Shown here: positions 8,611 to 16,141 of the stretch, one piece after another
Layout: every line of letters starts with the position of its first letter
Position numbering within the stretch: the first letter of the stretch is position 1
From: Pseudaquidulcibacter sp041917055
Lineage (GTDB): Bacteria; Pseudomonadota; Alphaproteobacteria; Caulobacterales; Aquidulcibacteraceae
NCBI GenBank assembly: GCA_041917055.1
Contig: JAYRYJ010000002.1
Coordinates: 62,001 to 126,000 of the forward strand
Direction of reading: 5' to 3'
DNA length: 64,000 nucleotides
Made by a program: the position numbers and the translations under genes
Notes under the pieces: generated by a model
Databases searched by the model: none
Seen by the model: the letters and a program-made list of their open reading frames with translations, nothing else
What the model was told of the DNA's origin: nothing

Positions 8611-8703
8611 CCTTACCGCAAATGCGGCGGGTTTATATTGTTGGCGTGCTTCTATTATAGTTTTATGAAATTGTCACGCGGTTTTGGCAGGGGGCTTGAA
8701 TTG

Positions 8704-8754
8704 CGAATGACGATGAACCCCGAAAAGTGGGAACCGGTTTTCGGATAAGGCGAA
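8704..8754. repeat. Dispersed short palindromic repeat resembling the rhizobial RIME core
   Basis: CCGAAAA-GTGGGAACCGG-TTTTCGG with flanks CGAATGACGATGAACC and ATAAGGCGAA. Read on the other strand it matches the segment at ~2385-2436 inside the rbfA-truB spacer (CGCCTTATCCGAAAA...CTTTTCGGGG...TCATCGTCA). The core is close to the CCGAAAACCGGTT/CACTTTTCGG motif abundant in rhizobial genomes; the link is by recollection of that motif, not a search. Confidence 0.6.
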
Positions 8755-8774
8755 GCGCAAGTTAATTACGACTT

Positions 8775-10154
8775 TTATTTTAGAATTCCTGCTAATGCTT
8801 CTGCTACGGCTTGATGAACTTTTATTTCTGCGTAATTGGCGGCGGCAAAACCGCATTTTCCGGAAACCGGATCATAAGAGCTTTCGGCATACCATAAAGT
8901 GTTTGAGCCATTGTGCCAAAAACTTCCGTCTTTGCGATTAATCACACCCAAAGCATAATCCCCACCAAATGGTGGAGTTTCCAATTTATTCCATGATTTT
9001 TCCGACACGATTTTATGACGCGACGCGCGCGCTTCAAGATATTTTATCATATCAGCGGCGGACATATGCAATGTTCCTGCGGGGCCAATAACAGCGGGAT
9101 TATCGGTTATCGTGCCGATTTCGGCGGCTTTCGGCTTGCCACCAAATAGTTGTTTTGAGTGCCCCAAAGGTTGATTAAGCACACCTTTTTCGCCCGGCGC
9201 ACCAAATCCAGCGGATTTTAGACCAAGTGGTTCGAGGATTTCGAATCGCATCAATTCTTCCCATGATTTCCCGCTTAATTTTTCCAAAATTGCGCCCGCG
9301 ATTACAAATCCTGAATTACAATATTCAAAATGCTCGCCCATTTTGCCATTCGGCTTTTGTTGAAGTGCAGTTTTCACATAATCTCTGCGCTCGTCGCGTG
9401 GATCAGGATTTATGCGCTTATACGAAAGCAATTTCGGCAAAGGAATATTGCCGGGCATTCCGCTGCGATGTGACAATAAATGAAGGAAAGTCGCATCTTT
9501 ATAAGGGTTGTCGGTGCCAATAAATTCACCGAAAACCTCACCAATTGTGGTTTCCCATTTCACAAGACCATTATCGACCATTTTCGCGACTAATAATGCG
9601 GTGAAAGACTTGGTAATTGAACCAATATGCCATTTGTCTGTGCTTTGTGCCTTTATATCTTTACCAAAGGCGCGAAAACCCGAAACCAATATTTCGGAAT
9701 TATTGGCGGCAATCATTGCAGGTGCGCCGGACTCGGCACGCAATTTTTCGAGAATATTTTGATCAATTTTAGCAATCTGCTTTTGAACAGGCTTTGCATC
9801 ATTTGAGTTGCGCACAAATTCGAGTGGCAATTCAAAACCTTGCTCAAAAGTTCCGATTATTTTTCCGTCTTTCAATATGCCCTTGAATCCGGCTTTGATT
9901 TGCGAAAATTCAAGAGCAATTTCATAGCCGTCCTTAGCTTTAGTTTTTCCATTAATGGGTGCGCCACCCTGGTCGAGGCTATAAAGTATGACTTTATCAC
10001 CTTCAAACCTTAGTTTAAGTCTTAAACTGACAGGGCCCAAGGCAAGCACGCCAAACCAGTCACCCGCAAAATCCGAGCCATATTCTTGTGAAAATGCTAA
10101 ATTTGGAAGCATAAGTCCCGCGCCAATGCCTTTAACAATTGTTCGTCTTTTCAC
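8775..10154 (-). CDS. Serine hydrolase, class C beta-lactamase-like family, exported
   Basis: A 459-residue protein with an N-terminal signal (MKRRTIVKGIGAGLMLPNLAFS, twin-arginine-like) and a GTG start. Residues ~28-115 form a beta-rich N-terminal domain. The rest is a penicillin-binding-protein-like hydrolase with S179-I-T-K182 (SxxK), Y278-C-N280 and H414-N-G416 in the order and spacing of the family. Substrate is unknown; such proteins include esterases, D-aminopeptidases and DD-peptidase relatives. Its start overlaps the stop of the VWA gene by four bases, so the two are translationally coupled. Confidence 0.88.
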   Translation of the reverse strand: MKRRTIVKGIGAGLMLPNLAFSQEYGSDFAGDWFGVLALGPVSLRLKLRFEGDKVILYSLDQGGAPINGKTKAKDGYEIALEFSQIKAGFKGILKDGKIIGTFEQGFELPLEFVRNSNDAKPVQKQIAKIDQNILEKLRAESGAPAMIAANNSEILVSGFRAFGKDIKAQSTDKWHIGSITKSFTALLVAKMVDNGLVKWETTIGEVFGEFIGTDNPYKDATFLHLLSHRSGMPGNIPLPKLLSYKRINPDPRDERRDYVKTALQQKPNGKMGEHFEYCNSGFVIAGAILEKLSGKSWEELMRFEILEPLGLKSAGFGAPGEKGVLNQPLGHSKQLFGGKPKAAEIGTITDNPAVIGPAGTLHMSAADMIKYLEARASRHKIVSEKSWNKLETPPFGGDYALGVINRKDGSFWHNGSNTLWYAESSYDPVSGKCGFAAANYAEIKVHQAVAEALAGILK

Positions 10155-11326
10155 TTGCTTAATTCCTTCATTGCCGCATCAAGCCCCGCAATTGTCATGG
10201 GGAACATTCGGTTTTGACCGATTAATTGGCGCATGATGGTCGTGCTTTGGGTATAATCCCAGTATTGCTGTGCAACGGGGTTTATCCAAACAATATGCGG
10301 GAATTTATCGGTGACGCGTTTTAACCATACCGCACCTGCTTCTTCATTCCAATGTTCGACTGAACCGCCGGAATAGGTGATTTCATAAGGACTCATTGCC
10401 GCATCACCGACAAAAATTATTTTATAATCAGGGCCATATTTATGAAGAATGTCATAGGTCGAAATGCGTTCATTGATGCGGCGTTTATTATCGGTCCAAA
10501 CGCTTTCATAAAGGCAATTATGGAAATAATAATGGTCGATATGTTTAAATTCGCTTTTGGCAGCCGAAAATAATTCTTCGCAAACCTTGATATGATCATC
10601 CATCGAGCCGCCAATATCGAAAAGCAGAACCACTTTTACAGCGTTTCGCCTTTCGGGGCGCATAACAATATCGATATAGCCATTATGCGCGGTTTTTTGG
10701 ATTGTGTTATCTAAATCCAATTCGTCTTGGGCACCGGTTCGCGCCCATTTTCTCAGGCGGCGAAGCGCGACTTTAATATTGCGAGTTCCGATTTCGACAT
10801 TTTCATCAAGGTTCTTAAATTCGCGTTTTTCCCACACTTTTACCGCGCGGCGATGGGTGGATTTACCGCCAATTCTTATGCCTTCGGGATTATAACCACC
10901 ATTACCGAAAGGCGACGTGCCGCCCGTGCCAATCCATTTGCTTCCACCTTGATGTCGTGCTTTTTGTTCTTCGAGACGTTCTTTCAAGGTTTCCATCAAT
11001 TTTTCCCAACCGCCAAGGCTTTCAATTTTTGCTTTTTCTTCCTCTGTAAGGAATTTTTGGGTCAGGAGTTTTAACCATTCTTCGGGTATTTCGGCGCTTA
11101 TTTCACCATTTATTCCCTCTATACCTTTGAATACCTGCCCGAAAACTTGGTCAAACCGATCAAGGTGTTTTTCGTCCTTCACCAAAGCAGTGCGCGCGAA
11201 ATAATAAAAATGTTCAATATCCGTAGGGATAATTCCTTTATCCAAACCTTCAAGCAAAGCCAAAAACTCTTTGAGAGTAACAGGCACTTTGGCACTTTTT
11301 AACTGAGTAAAGAATTTCAATAGCAT
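10151..11326 (-). CDS. VWA domain-containing protein, CoxE-like
   Basis: The 391-residue protein has a helical N-terminal half (MLLKFFTQLKSAKVPVTLKE, EHFYYFARTALVKDE) and a von Willebrand factor A domain from ~residue 228 with the MIDAS motif D237-I-G-G-S241, matching the CoxE/DUF444-like group. These usually work with MoxR-type AAA ATPases in metal-cofactor insertion or protein remodelling. No MoxR gene is adjacent here: the upstream neighbour is a divergent HEPN gene. It ends overlapping the serine hydrolase start. No signal peptide, so probably cytoplasmic. Confidence 0.9.
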   Translation of the reverse strand: MLLKFFTQLKSAKVPVTLKEFLALLEGLDKGIIPTDIEHFYYFARTALVKDEKHLDRFDQVFGQVFKGIEGINGEISAEIPEEWLKLLTQKFLTEEEKAKIESLGGWEKLMETLKERLEEQKARHQGGSKWIGTGGTSPFGNGGYNPEGIRIGGKSTHRRAVKVWEKREFKNLDENVEIGTRNIKVALRRLRKWARTGAQDELDLDNTIQKTAHNGYIDIVMRPERRNAVKVVLLFDIGGSMDDHIKVCEELFSAAKSEFKHIDHYYFHNCLYESVWTDNKRRINERISTYDILHKYGPDYKIIFVGDAAMSPYEITYSGGSVEHWNEEAGAVWLKRVTDKFPHIVWINPVAQQYWDYTQSTTIMRQLIGQNRMFPMTIAGLDAAMKELSK

Positions 11327-11416
11327 CGTAAGGAATTATTTGAGGAATAACGATTTTGGGTGATTTTCATTCGGCATAGGTCATGCAATATAGGCTTAGG
11401 AATCCTATCTGAAAAT

Positions 11417-12067
11417 ATGCCGATTGAATATAAATCATTAAAAGCCAAACAAAGAGAATTGCGTGCTCAATTTTCCGAGGCACTAAGATTGCGAGTGCAT
11501 CGTGCCATTTCTTGGCTTGGTCGCGCGGAAAGTGAAAAAGACGATTTGGATGTCAAATTCATACTATTATGGATTGCATTCAATGCTGCCTATGCCGATG
11601 AAATTACCTATGAGGATAGTGAGCGTTCGGCATTTAAGTCATTTTTTACGGCCTTGGTTTCGCTCGATAATGATTCAAAAATCTATAATGCGGTTTGGGC
11701 TCGCTTCCCCCAAGAAATAAGACTCTTCTTAAGTAATAAGCACGTTTATGCGCCATTTTGGCGGTTTCATAATGGCGACATTTCTTGCGAAAATTGGGAA
11801 GAAAGAATGCGTCGCGAATTGGTCAAAATCAACCAGGCTGTGGCAAAAAAAGAAACCGCAGAGATTTTAACAATTTTGTGCGACCGCCTTTATGTTTTGC
11901 GCAATCAATTAATCCATGGCGGCGCGACGTGGAATTCCAAAATTAATCGCACCCAAGTTAAGGATGGCGCGGCAATATTGTCTTATTTGGTGCCGATTTT
12001 TGTCGATATTATGCTTGAAAACCCAAAGCATGATTGGGGAAAGCCATTCTATGGAATGGTGGAATAA
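11417..12067 (+). CDS. HEPN-domain protein
   Basis: A 216-residue all-helical protein. The C-terminal part has R162-N-Q-L-I-H167 in CDRLYVLRNQLIHGGATWNS, the RX4H motif of HEPN nucleases, and the N-terminal LRVHRAISWLGRAESE...LLWIAFNAAY resembles ApeA-like HEPN proteins found alone in many genomes. I chose the ATG at 11417 because the upstream extension starts with GTG and is not protein-like. No partner nucleotidyltransferase is adjacent, so a toxin-antitoxin role is not supported. It is divergent from the VWA gene and separate from the ArsR operon. Confidence 0.72.
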   Translation: MPIEYKSLKAKQRELRAQFSEALRLRVHRAISWLGRAESEKDDLDVKFILLWIAFNAAYADEITYEDSERSAFKSFFTALVSLDNDSKIYNAVWARFPQEIRLFLSNKHVYAPFWRFHNGDISCENWEERMRRELVKINQAVAKKETAEILTILCDRLYVLRNQLIHGGATWNSKINRTQVKDGAAILSYLVPIFVDIMLENPKHDWGKPFYGMVE

Positions 12068-12098
12068 ACATAATCTAATTTAGGCCCCAAAAATAGTT

Positions 12099-12136
12099 TA
12101 TTTAAGTGTTGACTTAAATATATCTAACTGATAATG
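12099..12136 (+). promoter_or_regulatory. Promoter with palindromic operator before the arsR-family gene
   Basis: A perfect inverted repeat TATTTAAGT-N4-ACTTAAATA spans 12099-12120. It overlaps a TTGACT -35 box (12109-12114); GATAAT at 12130-12135 is 15 bases further on. The ATG at 12145 is close to the -10, so the transcript would be nearly leaderless. An inverted repeat on the -35 of an ArsR-family gene is the standard autoregulatory operator. Confidence 0.65.
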
Positions 12137-12144
12137 CATTGCAA

Positions 12145-12462
12145 ATGCAAAGTCTTTATGCGCTTTCCGAACCACGTCGTGCAGCGATTATGGAATTAAT
12201 CGCGCAAAATGGTTCTTTGAGCATGGGGGAAATTGCCAAGAATTTTGATATTTCCGGCGCGGCAGTGTCACAACATTTGAAAGTCTTAAAAGACGCCGGT
12301 CTGGTCGTGGTCAAAACCCGTGGTCAGCATAGAATTTATTCCATTCGTGCCGAGGCGATTGAGGAAATCGCTGATTGGGCGCGCGATATAAAGTATAAAA
12401 TGAATGCACAATTGGACAGGCTCGCAAATTTTTTAGAAAGCGGCAAAGATTTAGATGCCTAA
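12145..12462 (+). CDS. ArsR-family winged-helix transcriptional regulator
   Basis: A 105-residue regulator with the ArsR winged helix: LYALSEPRRAAIMELIAQNG, then SMGEIAKNFDISGAAVSQHL as the helix-turn-helix and KVLKDAGLVVVKTRGQHRIYSI as the wing. It lacks the CxC metal site of ArsR/SmtB sensors and belongs with the group linked to SRPBCC (AHSA1) genes. An in-frame TTG at 12139 is an alternative start. First gene of a four-gene unit with two SRPBCC proteins and a cupin, preceded by a palindromic operator. Confidence 0.9.
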   Translation: MQSLYALSEPRRAAIMELIAQNGSLSMGEIAKNFDISGAAVSQHLKVLKDAGLVVVKTRGQHRIYSIRAEAIEEIADWARDIKYKMNAQLDRLANFLESGKDLDA

Positions 12463-12474
12463 GGGGAGAATCGA

Positions 12475-12939
12475 ATGAGCGACAAAGAATTAAAGATCGA
12501 AAGAATTATCAAAGCCTCACCACAAAGAATTTGGCGCTGTATTACCGAACCCAAATTAATGGAACAATGGTTCTGCCCAAGGCCGTGGTTTGTGAAAGAC
12601 GTGACCCAAGAATTGCGAATTGGCGGCATTTCCAGCATGAAAATTTGCGGCCCCAATGGTGAGGAATTTCCTAATAATGGCATTGTCCTTGAAGTGATTG
12701 AAAACAAAAAATTGGTTACAACTGATGCTTTCATAAATGCTTGGACGCCGTCAGAGCGCGCCTTTATGGTCGCCACCACTGAGCTTGAAGATTTGGGCGA
12801 TGGCACAACCAAATACACCGCAAAAGCCGTGCATTGGAATGAAGAAGCGCGCGATGAACATGTTAAAATGGGCTTTTACGAAGGTTGGGGCACAGCAGCA
12901 GCCCAATTGGAAGAATTCGTCGCCACTTTGGAGGATTAA
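12475..12939 (+). CDS. SRPBCC (AHSA1-like) domain protein 1
   Basis: The 154-residue product has the START-like fold signature IIKASPQRIWRCITEPKLMEQWF near the N terminus and GFYEGWGTAAAQLEEFVATL at the C terminus, typical of AHSA1-type SRPBCC proteins that bind hydrophobic ligands. It is 12 bases after the regulator with GGGGAG before the ATG, and the next gene starts immediately after its stop. The ligand is unknown. The ArsR-SRPBCC pairing suggests control by a small organic molecule, which is inference. Confidence 0.9.
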   Translation: MSDKELKIERIIKASPQRIWRCITEPKLMEQWFCPRPWFVKDVTQELRIGGISSMKICGPNGEEFPNNGIVLEVIENKKLVTTDAFINAWTPSERAFMVATTELEDLGDGTTKYTAKAVHWNEEARDEHVKMGFYEGWGTAAAQLEEFVATLED

Positions 12940-13428
12940 ATGACCAAACAATATAAAACCGAACGCGTTTTTAATGCCTCGCTTGATCGTGTTTGGTCGG
13001 CATGGACCGATATGAACAAATTTGCCAAATGGTTTGGGCCGACAGGTTTTAAAGCGCGCGTAAAAGAACATAGTTTTAAGCCGGGCGGTTGTTTGCATTC
13101 GTGCCTTTATAATGATTTCGGCGTCGAAATGTGGGCGAAATTTGTTTATCGCGAAATCACTCCAATGACTTTATTGTCGTGGGAACATTCATTTTCCGAT
13201 GAAGCGGGAAACCTAACACGCCACCCAATGGCACCAACTTGGCCTTTGAAAATGTTGGCAATCATAAGATTTGAAGATTTGGGCGAAAAAACCAAAGTGA
13301 CACTTACTTGGGACCCGATTGAATGCGACGCAACCGAAATCGCAACTTTCGAAGCCGGATTTTCGGGTATGGATATGGGTTGGGCCGGAACATGGGCGCA
13401 GCTTGATGCTTTTTTGGCAGGTGAGTAA
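12940..13428 (+). CDS. SRPBCC (AHSA1-like) domain protein 2
   Basis: A 162-residue paralogue of the preceding gene: TERVFNASLDRVWSAWTDMNKFAKWFGP opens the domain (quoted piecewise as TERVFNASLDRVWSAWTD and NKFAKWFGP) and GMDMGWAGTWAQLDAFLAGE closes it. The ATG follows the previous stop directly (TAAATG), and the stop overlaps the cupin ATG by one base, so the three genes are almost certainly co-translated. The two paralogues share only the general fold pattern, arguing for an old duplication or separate recruitment. Confidence 0.9.
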   Translation: MTKQYKTERVFNASLDRVWSAWTDMNKFAKWFGPTGFKARVKEHSFKPGGCLHSCLYNDFGVEMWAKFVYREITPMTLLSWEHSFSDEAGNLTRHPMAPTWPLKMLAIIRFEDLGEKTKVTLTWDPIECDATEIATFEAGFSGMDMGWAGTWAQLDAFLAGE

Positions 13429-13739
13429 TGTCAAATAATGGCTTTGTTTTCGACACCAATCAAATGGATTGGGTCGATTTTGACGGGCAAAAATTGAAGA
13501 TTTGCAGCGCGCCAAACGGCGTTTCGTTCATTCTATCCGAATTAACGCCCGAAGTTAAAAGCGTTTATCACATCCATGAAGATTTTGAATGCATTTATAT
13601 TCTTGAAGGCAGCGTGATTTCCAACGGCGAAATTTTTAAAGCCGGAGAAGGTTTCATCGCCGAAAAAGGCAGCGAACACCATGAATTCCGCACCGAAACC
13701 GGCGCCAAATTCATCGTGGTCAATCACATTCCGAAATAG
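13428..13739 (+). CDS. Cupin-domain protein
   Basis: A 103-residue single-domain cupin. The first cupin motif is HIHEDFECIYILEGSV with two His and a Glu placed as metal ligands, and the second motif is GEIFKAGEGFIAEKGSEHHEF. Such small cupins bind a metal and may act as isomerases, dioxygenases or ligand sensors; none can be chosen from sequence. It closes the ArsR-SRPBCC operon (TAATG overlap). The region after its stop is a nest of repeats without a gene. Confidence 0.87.
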   Translation: MSNNGFVFDTNQMDWVDFDGQKLKICSAPNGVSFILSELTPEVKSVYHIHEDFECIYILEGSVISNGEIFKAGEGFIAEKGSEHHEFRTETGAKFIVVNHIPK

Positions 13740-13740
13740 A

Positions 13741-13890
13741 GACTGATGCGAAAGTCCAATATTCACCTTGTCATCCCTGAATTCCTCAGAGGAAAATAGC
13801 TGGAATCTCGCGGAAGGGCGTACAAATTCGACTACACCCCGCTTCAAGCGCAGGATGACAAATGTGGGACACCCGACTTTCGCAGAAGTC
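13741..13890. repeat. Palindromic element with nested inverted repeats
   Basis: 150 bp starting one base after the cupin stop. Outer arms GACTGATGCGAAAGTC (13741-13756) and GACTTTCGCAGAAGTC (13875-13890) match at 14 of 16 positions when inverted. Inside, TTGTCATCC (13768-13776) faces GGATGACAA (13853-13861). The GTCATCC...GGATGAC design recalls palindromic elements common in alphaproteobacteria. It could serve as the 3' end structure of the ArsR operon. Confidence 0.75.
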
Positions 13891-13976
13891 TCGAAATAGA
13901 ACTAGGAAGTCTTGATTTGTTTTTTGAAATCAAAAACCCTTTGAATACAAGACAATAATTTAAAACACGTACCTGT

Positions 13977-14032
13977 TCTAGAGCAACCCAGACTTTTCTA
14001 AAGCGGTCTATGGCTTTCTAGAGGAATCTAGC
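13977..14032. repeat. Left array of 10-bp-phased TCTA motifs
   Basis: TCTA occurs at 13977, 13997, 14007, 14017 and 14027, that is every 10 bp, with one slot (13987) taken by CCCA. The stretch GCAACCCAGACTTTTCTAAA aligns as a direct repeat with GCGACCCAGCCTTTTCTAAA in the right-hand array. Regular spacing on one DNA face suggests cooperative protein binding; no binder is known from the sequence. Confidence 0.6.
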
Positions 14033-14120
14033 ATTTTTTGATGCAAATTAGCCCCTTCCAATACCAGGGCTATCGCATATAGCTCTAAAATATTGATTAT
14101 ATACGATATTTTGTTCTGTA

Positions 14121-14371
14121 GACCGCTCCCCCCTCGCGGGGGAGCCGAGATTCTGAGGGCATCGCGCTCAAGTAGCGAAGCGATAGCGCAACAAATTATA
14201 CCCGAAAAATTCGGTGGGGGGACTGATTTTGAGTTACTGGCTAATTCATTGAAATTTAGATGAATTTTGTCACTTCAAATTCTGTTTCTCACAGTCTCAC
14301 CGTCGCCCCCCACCGCATTTTTCGGGGTAAACCCCTCATAATCGCGGCTCCCCCGCGAGGGGGGAGCGGTC
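14121..14371. repeat. Foldback element with perfect 27-bp terminal inverted repeats
   Basis: 251 bp bounded by GACCGCTCCCCCCTCGCGGG... on the left and its exact reverse complement on the right; the first 27 bases of each end are identical and each end is itself a GC-rich hairpin. The symmetry continues inward (CCCGAAAAATTCGG-TGGGGGG facing CCCCCCA-CCGCATTTTTCGGGG) and outward (CTATCGCATAT at 14070-14080 facing ATATGCGATAG at 14413-14423). There is no ORF and no clear target-site duplication. It looks like a non-autonomous MITE-like or REP-pair element. Confidence 0.8.
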
Positions 14372-14430
14372 AAAACTCGCTAAATTGTGCTTAATTTCAA
14401 TAGGTTACAATCATATGCGATAGACCTGCC

Positions 14431-14504
14431 TCTAATACCACCTATCTTGTTCGAATGCGACCCAGCCTTTTCTAAAACTACCTAAAGCTCTCTAAAGCAA
14501 TCAA
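14431..14504. repeat. Right array of 10-bp-phased YCTA motifs
   Basis: TCTA/CCTA and variants occupy 14431, 14441, 14451 (TCGA), 14461 (CCCA), 14471, 14481, 14491 and 14501 (TCAA), again with a strict 10-bp period. The segment from 14456 aligns directly with the left array at 13982, including the CCCA slot in the same register. The two arrays flank the 251-bp foldback element. Confidence 0.6.
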
Positions 14505-14548
14505 TGTTAGCAATACACTGCTCAAAATCTAAATGAAATCACATTTGA

Positions 14549-14592
14549 ACACATCTGCGCACATGTGTACGCACACATGTGCGCAGATGTGT
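14549..14592. repeat. Perfect 20-bp-stem hairpin
   Basis: ACACATCTGCGCACATGTGT, a four-base loop ACGC, then the exact reverse complement. No T-run follows closely on either strand, so it is not a standard intrinsic terminator. It lies in the gene-free stretch between the repeat nest and ccmG. The remaining bases up to 14716 show no ORF or recognisable feature. Confidence 0.8.
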
Positions 14593-14716
14593 GCATTTAT
14601 TGCTCCAATAACTAAGAAATGGAGTATAATGACTTGTTTTTATTGATGATTTTTGAGGTTTACTTTTGAGTAATAGACATTTGCGCAACTCGGTTCAATT
14701 GGAGCTAATCGCTTTT

Positions 14717-15247
14717 TCATCGCTTCGTAAATTCAATTAATTTCTTGATGTCATCGGGCATTATTGCGCCTTTGTGCTTATAGGTGATAATGCCTTTTGC
14801 ATTCACGATATAGGTTTCCGGAACACCTGATAGACCCAATTGCGAACCTAATGCACCTTTGCGATCGACGCCGATAAAGGCATAAGGATTGCCCATGGTT
14901 TCGATATAAGTTCTGGAATCTTTCGGGTCGTCTTCATAGGCAATGCCGATTAATTCATAATCCGAAGATTTCATCTGCAATAATTGCTTATGCTCCGCTT
15001 TACACGGTGCGCACCAAGAGGCAAAGAAATTGATAATCAAAGGCTTTCCATTAAGGCTTGCGAGACTAATTTCTTTATCATCAAGGGTTGGAATTGTCAT
15101 TTCGGGAATTGGTTTCCCGATTAATGGGCTTTTGTCCTTGTCAACGCGTTTACCCCACATGCCCCAGGCAAACATAAGGCCGAAAAATATAAAAATCACG
15201 AATGGCAAAAACGCCATTGGATTTAATTTTTTGGCCTCATTTGTCAT
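14717..15247 (-). CDS. ccmG: Thiol:disulfide interchange protein CcmG/DsbE
   Basis: A membrane-anchored periplasmic thioredoxin that reduces the CxxCH haem-binding cysteines of apocytochrome c. The 176-residue product has one N-terminal membrane segment (~10-31), then a thioredoxin fold with C79-A-P-C82 in NFFASWCAPCKAEH and the cis-proline loop GVPETYIVNAKGIITYKHKG. It overlaps the end of ccmD and closes the ileS-ccmC-ccmD-ccmG unit. Confidence 0.94.
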   Translation of the reverse strand: MTNEAKKLNPMAFLPFVIFIFFGLMFAWGMWGKRVDKDKSPLIGKPIPEMTIPTLDDKEISLASLNGKPLIINFFASWCAPCKAEHKQLLQMKSSDYELIGIAYEDDPKDSRTYIETMGNPYAFIGVDRKGALGSQLGLSGVPETYIVNAKGIITYKHKGAIMPDDIKKLIEFTKR

Positions 15248-15416
15248 TCATGGCCTCAAGAGATTTTAGTTTTTTTTGCGCTGCATTTGCGCGAATAACA
15301 CCAATAATCACAAGGCCAAGCATTGTTGCGATTGCCAAACCAAAGGCGGTGAAAACATAGGGGGCATAACCACCCATTTCCAAAAACTCGTCAAAATTAT
15401 TGAATTGCGGTTTCAT
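15237..15416 (-). CDS. ccmD: Haem exporter protein CcmD
   Basis: A 59-residue protein too short for most ORF cut-offs, found by reading between ccmC and ccmG. It begins MKPQFNNFDEFLEMGGYAPY, then one membrane segment (VFTAFGLAIATMLGLVIIGVI by composition, ~residues 21-41) and a basic tail ANAAQKKLKSLEAMNDK. The GGYAPYV motif before the helix is the CcmD hallmark. CcmD helps release holo-CcmE from the CcmABC complex. Its ATG overlaps the ccmC stop (ATGA) and its end overlaps the ccmG start. Confidence 0.9.
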   Translation of the reverse strand: MKPQFNNFDEFLEMGGYAPYVFTAFGLAIATMLGLVIIGVIRANAAQKKLKSLEAMNDK

Positions 15417-16141
15417 GCATCCCTCGAGAGTATTTTATGTTCAAGGCTTTCAATGCGTTTTTCGACAACCATTGTGCGCACATAATAAAGCATCAAAAAC
15501 CCAAATAAAAACAAAAACGCCATACCATTCCATAATAGTGGGTTCAAAATGTCCGGATGAAGGCTAGAGCCACCTTTGCGAAACACTGCGGCGGGTTGAT
15601 GAAGCGTGTTCCACCATACGACCGAAAACCGAATAATTGGAATATTTACCGCCCCGACAAGGCATAAAATGGCGGCGGCTTTGGCGGCCTTGTTTTTGTC
15701 ATCTATCGAATTGCGCAATGCCAAATAGCCAAGATATAGAAAAAATAGCACTAGGACCGAAGTCAAACGCCCGTCCCATTCCCACCATGTCCCCCATGTT
15801 GGCCGCCCCCAAATTGAACCGGTAATAAGGCATAAAGCGGTAAAAGCCGCGCCGATTTCTGCCGCCGCTTTCGCGCCCAAATCCGCCAAATTATGGCGCC
15901 ATACAAGGAAAATAATGCTGGCAATTGCCATGGTTGAATATGCGCCAACGGCAATCCAGGCACTTGGGACATGAATAAACATAATACGCGCGGTTTGCGA
16001 TTGTTGGTAATCGGCGGGCGCATAGTATAAAGCCCAAACCATGCCAATCGCCAAACTAATGAATGCCAATATCCCAAAAATCGGCATTGCGATTTTTGAA
16101 AAACGCATAAATCTCTCAGGATTGGCAAGGAAATTTATCAT
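15413..16141 (-). CDS. ccmC: Haem exporter protein CcmC
   Basis: CcmC is a six-helix inner-membrane protein presenting haem to CcmE in cytochrome c maturation system I. The 242-residue product has the tryptophan-rich signature WGTWWEWDGR at ~116-125 and the conserved histidines in FIHVPSAW (His57) and TLHQPAAV flanking it. The start overlaps the ileS stop by four bases. CcmA and CcmB, usually nearby, are not in the window, so the ccm genes are split. Confidence 0.95.
   Translation of the reverse strand: MINFLANPERFMRFSKIAMPIFGILAFISLAIGMVWALYYAPADYQQSQTARIMFIHVPSAWIAVGAYSTMAIASIIFLVWRHNLADLGAKAAAEIGAAFTALCLITGSIWGRPTWGTWWEWDGRLTSVLVLFFLYLGYLALRNSIDDKNKAAKAAAILCLVGAVNIPIIRFSVVWWNTLHQPAAVFRKGGSSLHPDILNPLLWNGMAFLFLFGFLMLYYVRTMVVEKRIESLEHKILSRDA

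Noticed and set aside
11417..12067. HEPN toxin or anti-phage module
   Set aside because: No MNT partner, helicase or other defence gene adjacent; it appears as a lone gene.
13977..14504. CRISPR array
   Set aside because: The period is 10 bp with 4-base motifs; no repeat-spacer structure and no cas genes.
13740..14716. Replication origin (repeats, palindromes, AT-rich stretches)
   Set aside because: No cluster of DnaA boxes and none of the usual origin neighbours; repeats are better explained as mobile palindromic elements.
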